Of a stretch of DNA of 41,674 nt, positions 15,366-23,893 are shown one piece after another (position 1 is the stretch's first letter; each line of letters begins with the position of its first letter). The stretch spans positions 1 through 41,674 of the forward strand of contig CALAUK010000160.1 of assembly GCA_937892135.1 (NCBI GenBank). Direction: 5' to 3'. The notes beneath the pieces were generated by a model that saw nothing but the letters and a program-made list of their open reading frames with translations, did no database searches and was not told the origin of the DNA. Source of the DNA: an uncultured Clostridia bacterium (GTDB lineage: Bacteria > Bacillota > Clostridia > UBA1381 > UMGS1253). A program made the position numbers and the translations under genes.

Positions 15366-17756
15366 TTAATTTCCTTTTAATTCCTCTGCATATCTTACGG
15401 CTTCCATAGCGTCTTTTGCATAGTGGTCTGCATCAATCATTTTCGCATATTCGGAAGTTAAAACCGCACCGCCGACAACTGTTTTCGTATCAGGGCATTC
15501 TTTTTTTAAGAGCTTAATCGTTTCTGCCATGGAGGGAACAGTGGTCGTCATAAGCGCACTTAGTCCAACAAGAGGGGCATTATGCTTTTTAACCGCCGAA
15601 ACAACCTCTTCGGGAGGAACATCTTTTCCCAAATCGCAAACATCAAAGCCGTAATTTTGCAAAAGCACCTTGACTATATTTTTTCCGATATCGTGAATAT
15701 CGCCTTTTACTGTAGCAATAACAATTGTAAAAGGTTTTTCACCTTTCGAAGATTCTTTGGGCATAGAGCTTTTAATAACCTCAAAAGCACTTTTTGCCGC
15801 CTCTGCGCTCATAAGAAGCTGAGGAAGAAACACCTTTTTCTTCTCAAAGCCCTCGCCCATAATATTTAAGGCATATATAATATGCTCATCTATTATCTTA
15901 AGCGGCGGATTTTCTTTTAAAAGCTCCAAAGCCGAACTTGCCGCCGACTCTTTTAAGCCTTTTGTTATAGCATAAACAAGGTCTGACTTTGCTTTGTGTT
16001 CATTCTCTTTATCTTTTGCCGTAGTAACAGTTTTCTCCTTTACCACAGAAGAGGAAAACTCAATATATTTTTCACAGTTTGCATCTTTTTTTGAAAGTGC
16101 AAGAAAACTGTAGTACGAACTCATCATCTCAAAGGAGAGAGGATTTATTATAGCCGCAGAAAGTCCCGAGGAAAGAGCCATAGTGAAAAATGCCGAGTTT
16201 ATTTCGGGTCTGTTCGGGAGACCAAACGAAATATTAGACACGCCAAGGCTTGTTTTAATGCCTTCTTCATTAAGCCTTTTTACAGCTTCAAGTGTCGTCA
16301 TAGCGGCACTCTGGTCAGCACTTATTGTAAGCACCAACGGGTCTATAATTATATCCTTTTTATCTATTCCGTATTCCTTTGCACACGCTATAATCTTTTT
16401 TGCAATCTCAATTCTGCCGTCAGCAGTTTCGGGAATTCCGTTTTCGTCAAGAGTAAGCGCTATAACACATCCACCATACTTTTTAACAAGCGGGAAAACT
16501 TTTTTCATACTCTCTTCTTTTCCGTTCACGGAATTTACCAAAGGCTTTCCGTTGTAAACCCTCATGGCACTTTCCATAGCATCAAAATCTGATGTGTCAA
16601 TCTGAAGAGGCAAATCAGTAACCGTCTGCAATTCATAAACAACATTTTTAAGAACAGTCTTTTCGTCTATCTCAGGGAGTCCAACATTTACATCAAGAAT
16701 GTGAGCGCCGTTTTCTGCCTGAGAAATTCCTTCGCCTAAGATATAATCCGTGTCATTTTCATTAAGCGCCTGCTTAAAGCGTGGCTTTCCCGTAGGATTA
16801 ATTCTTTCGCCTATGATAATTGGAAGATTATCAAAATTTACGGCATGAGTATAAGAAGAAACACAGGTTTTATCTCTTTTTATAATTTCAAGAGGCTCAA
16901 GTCCTGACACTGCACTTACAGTCTTTTTAATATACTCGGGAGTAGTTCCGCAGCAACCGCCAACAATTCTCGCTCCGCTTTTAACAATATCTTTTAAGTG
17001 TTCTGAAAATTCATCAGCCGTGATATCGTAAACAGTTTCGCCGTTTTCAAAACGGGGAAGCCCTGCATTGGGGCTTACGATAATCGGAACGGATGCGCAT
17101 TCATAAAGCATGGGAACGATTTTCTTCATCTGAACAGGACCCAAACTGCAATTAAGGCCTATTGCATCAACTCCTAACCCCTCAAGCATACTGACCATAG
17201 CATAAGGGTCAGCGCCCGTCATAAGCTTTTTAGACTCATCGTAAACATTCGAAACGAAAACGGGAAGAGAAGACGCTTCCTTTGCCGCAATAACTGCAGC
17301 TTTCGTCTCGTAGCTGTCGTTTAAGGTTTCGAGCATAATAAGGTCTGCGCCGCAGCCCTCAGCCGCTAAAACAACCTTTTTAAAAACCTTTATCGCCTCT
17401 TCAAAATCCAAATCACCCAAAGGCTTTAAAAGTCTTCCTGTCGGGCCGATGTCTAGCGCAACAAACTTATCCTTTTCGCCAAACTCCGAAACGGCCTCTT
17501 TTGCTATTTTAATGCCCGCTTTAACAATCTCTTCAAAGTTTTCAAACTTTAAAGGATTTGCGCCAAAGGTATTTGTTAAAATGATATCTGCGCCGCTTTT
17601 AAGATATTCTTTATGAATATCTTTTATTACATCGGGATTTGTTATATTAAAATTTTCAGGAGCTTCTCCGCTTTTTAAAAAGCTCTTTTGCAAAACGCTT
17701 CCCATAGCGCCGTCTAAAAAAACAATTCCTGAGTGAATTTTTTCAATTATGTTCAT
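15366..17756 (-). CDS. metH: Cobalamin-dependent methionine synthase MetH, without activation domain
   Basis: Transfers the methyl group of 5-methyltetrahydrofolate via cobalamin to homocysteine. The 796 residues contain, in order, the homocysteine-binding zinc barrel (about 1-290, Cys ligands in GLNCSLGP and GGCCGTTP), the pterin-binding barrel (about 310-570, from the IIGERINPTGKPRF block), the B12 helical cap (about 600-670) and the B12 domain with DIHDIGKNIV (His about residue 688). The C-terminal AdoMet-binding reactivation domain of the roughly 1,200-residue E. coli enzyme is absent and is encoded by the preceding gene. The ATG at 17756 is preferred over that at 17765, because AAAGGA lies 9 nt before the former and touches the latter. 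Confidence 0.95.
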   Translation of the reverse strand: MNIIEKIHSGIVFLDGAMGSVLQKSFLKSGEAPENFNITNPDVIKDIHKEYLKSGADIILTNTFGANPLKFENFEEIVKAGIKIAKEAVSEFGEKDKFVALDIGPTGRLLKPLGDLDFEEAIKVFKKVVLAAEGCGADLIMLETLNDSYETKAAVIAAKEASSLPVFVSNVYDESKKLMTGADPYAMVSMLEGLGVDAIGLNCSLGPVQMKKIVPMLYECASVPIIVSPNAGLPRFENGETVYDITADEFSEHLKDIVKSGARIVGGCCGTTPEYIKKTVSAVSGLEPLEIIKRDKTCVSSYTHAVNFDNLPIIIGERINPTGKPRFKQALNENDTDYILGEGISQAENGAHILDVNVGLPEIDEKTVLKNVVYELQTVTDLPLQIDTSDFDAMESAMRVYNGKPLVNSVNGKEESMKKVFPLVKKYGGCVIALTLDENGIPETADGRIEIAKKIIACAKEYGIDKKDIIIDPLVLTISADQSAAMTTLEAVKRLNEEGIKTSLGVSNISFGLPNRPEINSAFFTMALSSGLSAAIINPLSFEMMSSYYSFLALSKKDANCEKYIEFSSSVVKEKTVTTAKDKENEHKAKSDLVYAITKGLKESAASSALELLKENPPLKIIDEHIIYALNIMGEGFEKKKVFLPQLLMSAEAAKSAFEVIKSSMPKESSKGEKPFTIVIATVKGDIHDIGKNIVKVLLQNYGFDVCDLGKDVPPEEVVSAVKKHNAPLVGLSALMTTTVPSMAETIKLLKKECPDTKTVVGGAVLTSEYAKMIDADHYAKDAMEAVRYAEELKGN

Positions 17757-17774
17757 AACATACATTCCTTTGTT

Positions 17775-18443
17775 TTATTTAATTCTTGAAAAAGAACAAG
17801 TATCTCTTTTTTTGCATATTTCGCAGCCTTCGCTTAAGCAGTTTTCGTTTTTAGAAGAAATTCCGGATACACCGGTAACGGATTTGGACGGAAGCATAAA
17901 AAGATTTTCCGTAAGTGCCATTCCGAGAGTTTTTGTAAGATTTAAAGAAGAAAAAATGTCTTTTTGATGCTCTAAGTTAAAATCTCCGTAGCCGGGGCTG
18001 AAGCGCGGTCTTATAAACTTGTTTTCTTCAGAAAGCTTTCCTTTAAGCTCAGAAAAAAAGTCATTTAACAAGCTTTCTGTGAAGGCTGTCAAAGCCGCAT
18101 TTATAAAAACAAGACGGCCCATGTCAAGGCGGTTTTTGGAAATAAGCCTTTCCGTTTTAAAACCGAGCGTTATTGCGAAAATAAACGCCTCCTCGCAGAA
18201 ACACATATTTTTTGCAAGGCTTTTTGAGCTTACGCAAAAATCGGGGAAGTGCACAGCGTCACTTAAAACTTTTATCGGCACTCTCTTAAGTATAAGCTTT
18301 GGCTCAAGCGCTTCTTTTGCCTCTTTTATACAGTCGTCCAGAATAGAAGAAAAATCTTCTTCTGCGCCCGTAGAGTAAGCGTATCTTAAAACCTCTTTTT
18401 TATCGATAGATATTTCGTTTTTATCAAAATTTTTATAAATCAT
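17775..18443 (-). CDS. Stand-alone MetH activation-domain protein
   Basis: A 222-residue homologue of the C-terminal MetH domain that binds AdoMet and, with reduced flavodoxin, rescues cob(II)alamin. The AdoMet-binding phrase RPRFSPGYGDF with a following HQKDIF is present near residues 145-161, and the GVSGISS phrase near 190-200. It ends in a Cys-rich tail (CEICKKRDTC), with a Cys a few residues earlier, which the fused E. coli domain does not have as far as I know. It lies between metF (4 nt) and metH (18 nt), so the split enzyme is made from one transcript. Its own ribosome site is weak and lies within the end of metF, suggesting translational coupling. Confidence 0.88.
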   Translation of the reverse strand: MIYKNFDKNEISIDKKEVLRYAYSTGAEEDFSSILDDCIKEAKEALEPKLILKRVPIKVLSDAVHFPDFCVSSKSLAKNMCFCEEAFIFAITLGFKTERLISKNRLDMGRLVFINAALTAFTESLLNDFFSELKGKLSEENKFIRPRFSPGYGDFNLEHQKDIFSSLNLTKTLGMALTENLFMLPSKSVTGVSGISSKNENCLSEGCEICKKRDTCSFSRIK

Positions 18444-18447
18444 AGCT

Positions 18448-19305
18448 TTAAATAATCTCCGAAAGATTAGCCTGAATACTCTTTGCTACGAAAGGCTTGT
18501 TCATAGAATACACATGAATATGTCCTATTCCGTTTGCTAAAAGGTCTATAATCTGCTCCGTTGCATAAGCGATTCCCGCCTGCCTCATAGCATTTTCGTT
18601 ATCACCGAACTTGTCTAATATAGCACGGAATTTCGCAGGGGTTTTAGTTCCCGAAAGAGAGCAGATGCTTTTCATCTGTTTTGCATGGGTAACGGGCATA
18701 ATTCCTGCCACAACAGGAACAGTTATTCCTGCCTCGCGGATTTTAAAAAGATAGTTATATAAAATATTATTGTCAAAAAACATCTGTGTAACAAGAAAAT
18801 CACAGCCACTGTCAACTTTTCTTTTCAGGTTTTCGATATCTTTTTTAACATTTTCAGATTCGGGGTGCATCTCAGGATAGCACGCACCGCCTATGCAGAA
18901 ATCACCGCACTCTTTTATGTAGCTTATAAGCTCGTTTGCGTGATTAAAATCGCCGTTGGTCTCAGAGGTGCCCTCGGGGAAGTCGCCTCTCAGTGCTAAA
19001 ATGTTTTCAATTCCAAGGTCAGAAAGCTCCGAAAGAGTTGTTTTTATATCCTCTTTTGAGGTTCCTATGCAGGTAAGGTGCGATAAGGTGGGAACATTGT
19101 GCTCACTTAGCATACCTGCAATCTGCTTTGCAAAGCCTTTGTTTGTTCCGCCTGCACCGTATGTAACACTCATATAGTGAGGGGATAGGGCGGCAATTTC
19201 AGAAACTGCCTGGCTTATAGAATCAAAATTTTCACTTCTCTTCGGAGGGAAAACCTCAAAAGAAAGCGTCTGCTCTTTTTGCTTGAACAGTTCGTTTATT
19301 TTCAT
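18448..19305 (-). CDS. metF: 5,10-Methylenetetrahydrofolate reductase
   Basis: Flavoprotein that makes 5-methyltetrahydrofolate, the methyl donor for the downstream MetH. The 285-residue TIM barrel carries LSFEVFPPKR near the N-terminus (catalytic Glu), YMSVTYGAGG, LTCIGTSKEDI, ILALRGDFPEG, FCIGGACYPEMHPE and FLVTQMFFDN, all family signatures. The ATG at 19305 is preferred to that at 19314 because AAGGA is 10 nt upstream of the former and almost touches the latter. First gene of the metF-activator-metH operon. I see no SAM riboswitch, T-box or cobalamin riboswitch in its leader. Confidence 0.95.
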   Translation of the reverse strand: MKINELFKQKEQTLSFEVFPPKRSENFDSISQAVSEIAALSPHYMSVTYGAGGTNKGFAKQIAGMLSEHNVPTLSHLTCIGTSKEDIKTTLSELSDLGIENILALRGDFPEGTSETNGDFNHANELISYIKECGDFCIGGACYPEMHPESENVKKDIENLKRKVDSGCDFLVTQMFFDNNILYNYLFKIREAGITVPVVAGIMPVTHAKQMKSICSLSGTKTPAKFRAILDKFGDNENAMRQAGIAYATEQIIDLLANGIGHIHVYSMNKPFVAKSIQANLSEII

Positions 19306-19352
19306 TTTTCTCATATCCTTTCATAAAAAAGAAAATATACCTATACATCGTA

Positions 19353-19381
19353 ATTATACAATGATGATATATAAAAATCAA
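19353..19381 (-). promoter_or_regulatory. Promoter of the metF operon
   Basis: TTGATT (19381-19376), 17-nt spacer, TATAAT (19358-19353) on the minus strand. The resulting leader would be only about 40 nt, too short for a SAM or cobalamin riboswitch. Confidence 0.7.
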
Positions 19382-19493
19382 GTGTTCCTCACTGCTTTAA
19401 AAGCTAAAAATCAATTTGTCAAAGAAACATATGTCAAAAAAAGAGAAAAAAAGACCTGATTTTGTGTAAAATTAACAAAAAAATCACTCAATC

Positions 19494-19523
19494 TTGTTAA
19501 AAATTTAGGTAGGAATTTATAAA
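19494..19523 (+). promoter_or_regulatory. Possible promoter of the EF-G-like gene
   Basis: TTGTTA (19494-19499), 18-nt spacer, TATAAA (19518-19523). The leader to the start codon would be about 75 nt. Other A/T-rich combinations in this stretch are nearly as good. Confidence 0.35.
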
Positions 19524-19604
19524 GGAAGTGAAGAATATAGATTTAAAATGTGTGTTTATTATATGAATTTACATACAGAAAACAGAAAATGGGAGGTAAG
19601 GTAT

Positions 19605-21662
19605 ATGGGAAATTTTACAGCTGATAAATTGCGCAATCTTTGTCTTGCAGGTCACGGCAGAGCAGGAAAGACTACGTTGTGTGAAGCAATGCTTTATCAC
19701 AGCGGTGCAATAGACAGAATGGGTAATGTGGAAGAAGGAACAACCACAACTGATTACGATATAGAGGAAACAAAACGCCATTTTTCAATTTCCACGGCGG
19801 TAGCACCTGTGGAGTGGAAGGGCTGTAAGATTAATATTATAGACACCCCCGGGTATTTTGACTTCGTAGGCGGTGTCAGAGAGGGAATGTGCGGAGCGGA
19901 TAACGTTACAATTTTAGTCAGCGGTAAGTCCGGTGTCGGCGTTGGAACAGAAAACGCTTTCAGATACGCTGCGCTTAAAAAGATTCCGATAACTATGTTT
20001 GTTACAAAGCTTGAAAACGAGCATTCTGATTATAATGGTGTTTTAGAGCAGATGAAGAGCCGTTTCGGAACAGCCATTATTCCTTTTTCGTATCCTATAA
20101 TTGAGGACGGAAAAACTCTTGGAATGGTTGACATTGTTGAAGAAGTTGCATATATGTATGAAAACTTCAAATGCACAAGTGCACCTGTTCCCGAAAGCTT
20201 AAAGGACACTGTGGCATCTGTAAGAGAAGCTCTTTTTGAGCAGATTGCAGAAACTTCAGAGGAGCTTTTGGAAAAATATTTCTCAGGCGAGCCTTTTACA
20301 AAGGAAGAAATTGATAAGGGTATTAAGCAGGGTATACACGACAGCGTTATTATTCCTGTGTTTGCAGGTGAGCTTTCGCGTGGAGCAGGTATAGAAACAT
20401 ATCTTAATGCTGTTGTTAAATATATGGAGTCTCCCGTTGAGAGAGAGAATATGACAGCGCACGACAGCAAGGGAGAAGAAATTCCTCTTAAAGCGGAAGA
20501 TAATGAGCCTTTGTCTGCGGTTGTGTTTAAAACTGTTGCGGACCCGTATGTAGGAAAGCTTTCTATTTTCAGAGTTATGTCTGGCAGGATAAAAAGCGAT
20601 TCAACAGTATATAACTCAACTAAAATGAAAGATGAAAAAATCGGCAAGCTTTATGTTATAAAGGGCAAAAAGCAGACTGAGGTTTCTGAGGTTTGCGCAG
20701 GTGATATCGGCGCGGTTACTAAGCTTTTAGTAACAACCACAGGAGACACACTTTGCGCTCAGGGCAAGGATATCGTTTTGGACGGAATAGACTATCCCAA
20801 ACCCGTTATAAGCTTTGCTATTCTGCCTCTTGCAAAGGGCGACGAGGAAAAGATAAGCTCAGGTCTTCAGAAGCTAAGAGAAGAAGACCCGACATTTTCA
20901 GTTTCAAACAATAAAGAAACTCACCAGATGATTATTTCAGGTCAGGGTGAGCAGCATATTGATATTATAGTAAGCAAGCTTAAAGCAAAATATGGAGTAG
21001 ATGTTAAGCTTGAAAAGCCGATTATCGCTTACCGCGAAACAATAAGAGGAAAAGCTAAGGTTGAAGGAAAGCACAAAAAGCAGTCCGGCGGTCACGGTCA
21101 GTACGGTCACGTTGTTATTGAGTTTGAGCCGTCTGAAACAGATGGTTTGGAGTTTTTGGAAAATGTATTCGGCGGAAGCGTTCCTAAAAACTATTTCCCC
21201 GCAGTTGAAAAGGGCTTAAAGGATTGTATGGAGACAGGTGTTCTTGCAGGATATCCTGTTGTAGGACTTAAGGCAACCTTGCTTGACGGCTCATATCATC
21301 CTGTGGACTCTTCGGAAATGGCATTTAAGGTTGCGGCATCTATCGCATTTAAAAACGGCTTAGCGCAGGCGCGTCCCGTTCTTTTAGAGCCGGTTGGCTA
21401 CCTTCAGGTAACAGTTCCCGAGGCTCTTATGGGTGATGTCATAGGCGATATAAACAAGCGCCGAGGAAGAATCTTAGGAATGGGAACAGGCACTGTTGAT
21501 GCTGAGGTACCTGAGGCAGAAATGTATAAATATGCAACAGATTTAAGGTCTATGACTCAGGGAAGAGGACAGTTCAGCTTTGAATTTATCCGTTATGAAG
21601 AGGTTAGCGGTAACGTTGCTGAAAAGGTCATCGCAGATGCTGAAAAGAGAAAGGCAGAATAA
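19605..21662 (+). CDS. Elongation factor G paralogue with altered GTPase motifs
   Basis: Full-length EF-G-type translational GTPase (685 aa): GTPase domain (about 1-270), beta-barrel domain II (about 300-390), domains III-V with the GGHGQYGHVVIEFEP block of domain IV and the PVLLEPVGYLQVTVPE block of domain V. The P-loop GHGRAGKTT (16-24) is intact, but the switch I RGITI equivalent reads RHFSI, the DTPGH motif reads DTPGY (catalytic His replaced by Tyr84), and the guanine-specificity NKxD reads TKLE (134-137). It is therefore not the housekeeping FusA but a member of the EF-G-like side clade, with unknown role. The ATG at 19605 is set by GGGAGG 8 nt upstream. It stands alone with its own terminator. 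Confidence 0.88.
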   Translation: MGNFTADKLRNLCLAGHGRAGKTTLCEAMLYHSGAIDRMGNVEEGTTTTDYDIEETKRHFSISTAVAPVEWKGCKINIIDTPGYFDFVGGVREGMCGADNVTILVSGKSGVGVGTENAFRYAALKKIPITMFVTKLENEHSDYNGVLEQMKSRFGTAIIPFSYPIIEDGKTLGMVDIVEEVAYMYENFKCTSAPVPESLKDTVASVREALFEQIAETSEELLEKYFSGEPFTKEEIDKGIKQGIHDSVIIPVFAGELSRGAGIETYLNAVVKYMESPVERENMTAHDSKGEEIPLKAEDNEPLSAVVFKTVADPYVGKLSIFRVMSGRIKSDSTVYNSTKMKDEKIGKLYVIKGKKQTEVSEVCAGDIGAVTKLLVTTTGDTLCAQGKDIVLDGIDYPKPVISFAILPLAKGDEEKISSGLQKLREEDPTFSVSNNKETHQMIISGQGEQHIDIIVSKLKAKYGVDVKLEKPIIAYRETIRGKAKVEGKHKKQSGGHGQYGHVVIEFEPSETDGLEFLENVFGGSVPKNYFPAVEKGLKDCMETGVLAGYPVVGLKATLLDGSYHPVDSSEMAFKVAASIAFKNGLAQARPVLLEPVGYLQVTVPEALMGDVIGDINKRRGRILGMGTGTVDAEVPEAEMYKYATDLRSMTQGRGQFSFEFIRYEEVSGNVAEKVIADAEKRKAE

Positions 21663-21674
21663 AAAATTTTAACG

Positions 21675-21709
21675 AAAATGCACAACGTTTCTTGGCGTTG
21701 TGCATTTTT
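21675..21709 (+). terminator. Intrinsic terminator of the EF-G-like gene
   Basis: A 13-bp perfect stem (21675-21687 with 21696-21708, core ATGCACAACG) with an 8-nt loop, ending in five T residues. Confidence 0.93.
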
Positions 21710-21766
21710 AACAAAAAAACGTATAAAATTTCATTAAAACAGACTCTATGCAAAAGTTTTTATATG

Positions 21767-21775
21767 TGTTATAAT
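21767..21775 (+). promoter_or_regulatory. Extended -10 promoter of the sugar ABC ATPase gene
   Basis: TGT followed by TATAAT (21770-21775) forms an extended -10; the -35 position 17 nt upstream (21747-21752, TATGCA) is poor, as expected for extended -10 promoters. Confidence 0.6.
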
Positions 21776-21826
21776 ATATTTCGTTAGATGATTGCGGATG
21801 CAATACAAGAAAGGGGAAAATAAAAA

Positions 21827-22936
21827 ATGTCAGATTTAAGTTTAAGAGGTATTTATAAAAGATACCAGGGCGGCGTAGTTGCAGTAAGCGACTTCAACCT
21901 TGAAATTGAAGACAAAGAGTTTATAATTTTGGTAGGTCCTTCCGGTTGCGGTAAGTCTACAACACTAAGAATGATTGCCGGTCTTGAGGAAATCAGTGAC
22001 GGTGAACTTTATATCGATGGAAGACTTGTTAACGAAGTATCTCCCAGAGACAGAGATATTGCGATGGTTTTCCAGAACTATGCTCTATATCCTCATATGA
22101 CAGTATTTGAGAATATGGCGTTCGGTCTTAAATTAAGAAAGACTCCTAAGGATGAAATCAAGAGACGTGTACAGGAGGCTGCTGAGATTCTTGGTATCGA
22201 GCACCTACTAGACAGAAAGCCCAGAGCTCTTTCAGGCGGTCAGAGACAGCGTGTTGCTCTAGGTCGTGCTATCGTTCGTGAGCCTAAGGTATTCTTGATG
22301 GATGAGCCTTTGTCAAACCTTGATGCTAAGCTTCGTGTTCAGATGAGAACAGAGATTGGTAAACTACATAACAAGCTTCAGACAACATTTATCTACGTTA
22401 CACATGACCAGACAGAAGCTATGACAATGGGTAGCCGTATCGTTGTTATGAAAGATGGTATCATTCAGCAGGTTGATTCACCCGCTAACCTATATAACAA
22501 TCCTTGCAATATGTTCGTTGCAGGCTTTATCGGAAGCCCCCAGATGAACTTTGCAGATGTAAAGGTTGAAAACGAGGGCGAGGGCGAGGTTTGTCTTGTA
22601 TTGGGAGATTCTAAGATTGTTCTTCCTGCTTCAAGAGCTGCAAACCTTGACAAGCGTTACATTGGCAAAGAAGTTGTAATGGGTATTCGTCCTGAAGACC
22701 TTTACGATGATGATGCATTTATTTCTGCTAACCCCGGTTCAACAATTTCTGCTAAGGTAGAAATCACAGAAATGATGGGTGCTGAGACATACTTGTACCT
22801 AACAGCTGAGAATAACTCCTTCACAGCAAGAGTTAACCCCAGCTCAACAGCTAAATCAGGCGACATTCTTAAGGTTGCTCTTGATATTAACAAGATTCAC
22901 CTATTCGATAAGGAAACACAGGTTTCTTTGTTATAA
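21827..22936 (+). CDS. Carbohydrate ABC transporter ATPase, MsmX/UgpC (MalK) family
   Basis: Cytosolic ATPase that energises sugar importers. The 369 residues have Walker A GPSGCGKST (37-45), Q-loop FQNYALYPHMTVFENMAFG, signature LSGGQRQR (135-142), Walker B FLMDEPLSNLDAKLR, the switch His in VTHDQTEAM, and a C-terminal MalK-type OB-fold regulatory domain (about 240-369) with VMGIRPEDL. No permease or binding protein accompanies it; in Firmicutes such solitary ATPases (MsmX, MsmK) serve several sugar transporters. Codon choice (CGT, GGT, many CTA and CTT) and an extended -10 promoter suggest high expression. It has its own terminator, so it is monocistronic. Confidence 0.92.
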   Translation: MSDLSLRGIYKRYQGGVVAVSDFNLEIEDKEFIILVGPSGCGKSTTLRMIAGLEEISDGELYIDGRLVNEVSPRDRDIAMVFQNYALYPHMTVFENMAFGLKLRKTPKDEIKRRVQEAAEILGIEHLLDRKPRALSGGQRQRVALGRAIVREPKVFLMDEPLSNLDAKLRVQMRTEIGKLHNKLQTTFIYVTHDQTEAMTMGSRIVVMKDGIIQQVDSPANLYNNPCNMFVAGFIGSPQMNFADVKVENEGEGEVCLVLGDSKIVLPASRAANLDKRYIGKEVVMGIRPEDLYDDDAFISANPGSTISAKVEITEMMGAETYLYLTAENNSFTARVNPSSTAKSGDILKVALDINKIHLFDKETQVSLL

Positions 22937-22948
22937 TTTAAAAATTAA

Positions 22949-22974
22949 GGCTGAGCGAAAGCTCAGCCTTTTTT
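22949..22974 (+). terminator. Intrinsic terminator of the ABC ATPase gene
   Basis: GGCTGAGC/GCTCAGCC (22949-22956 with 22961-22968) with a GAAA tetraloop and six T residues. Confidence 0.95.
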
Positions 22975-22992
22975 GTTGTTTCGATAAGAATT

Positions 22993-23023
22993 AAAAAAGC
23001 ACTTGCAAACGCAAGTGCTTTTT

Positions 23024-23024
<1 letters not shown>
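22993..23024. terminator. Terminator immediately after tRNA-Arg (symmetrical)
   Basis: A 14-bp perfect stem (22993-23006 with 23011-23024, core GCACTTGC) and 4-nt loop with A- and T-runs as its ends. On the minus strand it follows the CCA end of the tRNA directly, so it is the tRNA terminator; it also backs up the terminator of the ATPase gene. Confidence 0.9.
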
Positions 23025-23100
<76 letters not shown>

Positions 23101-23122
23101 AAATATTTAATCAACGTATGAT

Positions 23123-23151
23123 ATTATAACACAGTAAAAGTTGTTTGTCAA
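23123..23151 (-). promoter_or_regulatory. Promoter of tRNA-Arg
   Basis: Perfect consensus on the minus strand: TTGACA (23151-23146), 17-nt spacer, TATAAT (23128-23123), with the upstream TGT of an extended -10. It ends 22 nt before the mature 5' end. Confidence 0.88.
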
Positions 23152-23202
23152 ATAATTTTTTTAAAAAAATAAAAAAAGTGTGAAAAAATAGGTATAAATC
23201 TA

Positions 23203-23231
23203 TTGAAAAAAAGCTGATTTTATGATACAAT
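23203..23231 (+). promoter_or_regulatory. Promoter of the LOG-family gene
   Basis: TTGAAA (23203-23208), 17-nt spacer, TACAAT (23226-23231), about 76 nt before the start codon. Confidence 0.6.
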
Positions 23232-23307
23232 TCATAATGAAGATGGATTTATTCTTATAATTGAAGAATATGCGTATATAATATAATAGAAGGAAAGGAG
23301 AGATATT

Positions 23308-23883
23308 ATGAGAATTTGTGTATATGGAGCATCAAGCAATGCTATAGATAAAAATTTTATAACTAAGGTTGAAGAGCTTGGTAGAAATCTTGTTACAAGA
23401 GGGCACAGCCTTGTTTTCGGAGGCGGAGCTCAGGGGCTTATGGGCGCTGTGGCAAGAGGAGTTTATGAAAAGGGCGGAGAAATTTTAGGAGTTTCGCCCA
23501 GATTTTTTGATGCGGACGGTATTTTATTTGAAAACTGCACAGAGCTTGTGTTTACAGATACTATGCGTGAGCGTAAGCAGACAATGGAGGATAATGCGGA
23601 TGCTTTTATAATAACTCCCGGCGGTATAGGGACGTATGAGGAATTTTTTGAAATTCTTACCTTAAAGCAGCTTGGAAGACACGCTAAGGCGATTGTGATA
23701 TATAACGTTTCAGGGTATTACGACACAATGCTTAAGATGATGGATGAGACGGTGGAGAAGAAATTCATGAAAGAGACCGCATACGAGCTTTATAAAGTGT
23801 TTGATGATGCAGATGAAATGCTTGATTATATCGAAGAATATAGAGGCGAAACAGCGGAGGCAAAATATTTTAAAAATATTTAA
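23308..23883 (+). CDS. LOG-family (TIGR00730-type) nucleoside-monophosphate phosphoribohydrolase
   Basis: A 191-residue Rossmann protein of the Lonely Guy family, which splits N6-modified or plain AMP into base and ribose 5-phosphate. The hallmark PGGIGTYEE is at residues 104-112 and the substrate-side Arg in MRERKQTM at 86-93; GGGAQGLMGAVARG (38-51) is the phosphate-binding region. The family was long mislabelled lysine decarboxylase, for which nothing supports activity here. AAGGAGA precedes the ATG. It is the first gene of a two-gene unit with the lipoprotein 10 nt downstream. Confidence 0.88.
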   Translation: MRICVYGASSNAIDKNFITKVEELGRNLVTRGHSLVFGGGAQGLMGAVARGVYEKGGEILGVSPRFFDADGILFENCTELVFTDTMRERKQTMEDNADAFIITPGGIGTYEEFFEILTLKQLGRHAKAIVIYNVSGYYDTMLKMMDETVEKKFMKETAYELYKVFDDADEMLDYIEEYRGETAEAKYFKNI

Positions 23884-23893
23884 GAGGTAGATT

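Noticed and set aside
19315..19604. SAM, cobalamin or T-box riboswitch upstream of metF
   Set aside because: The promoter at 19353-19381 leaves a leader of about 40 nt, and neither strand of the interval shows conserved riboswitch cores.
23308..23883. Lysine decarboxylase annotation for the LOG-family protein
   Set aside because: The PGGIGTYEE motif defines phosphoribohydrolases of the LOG family; no PLP-dependent decarboxylase features are present.
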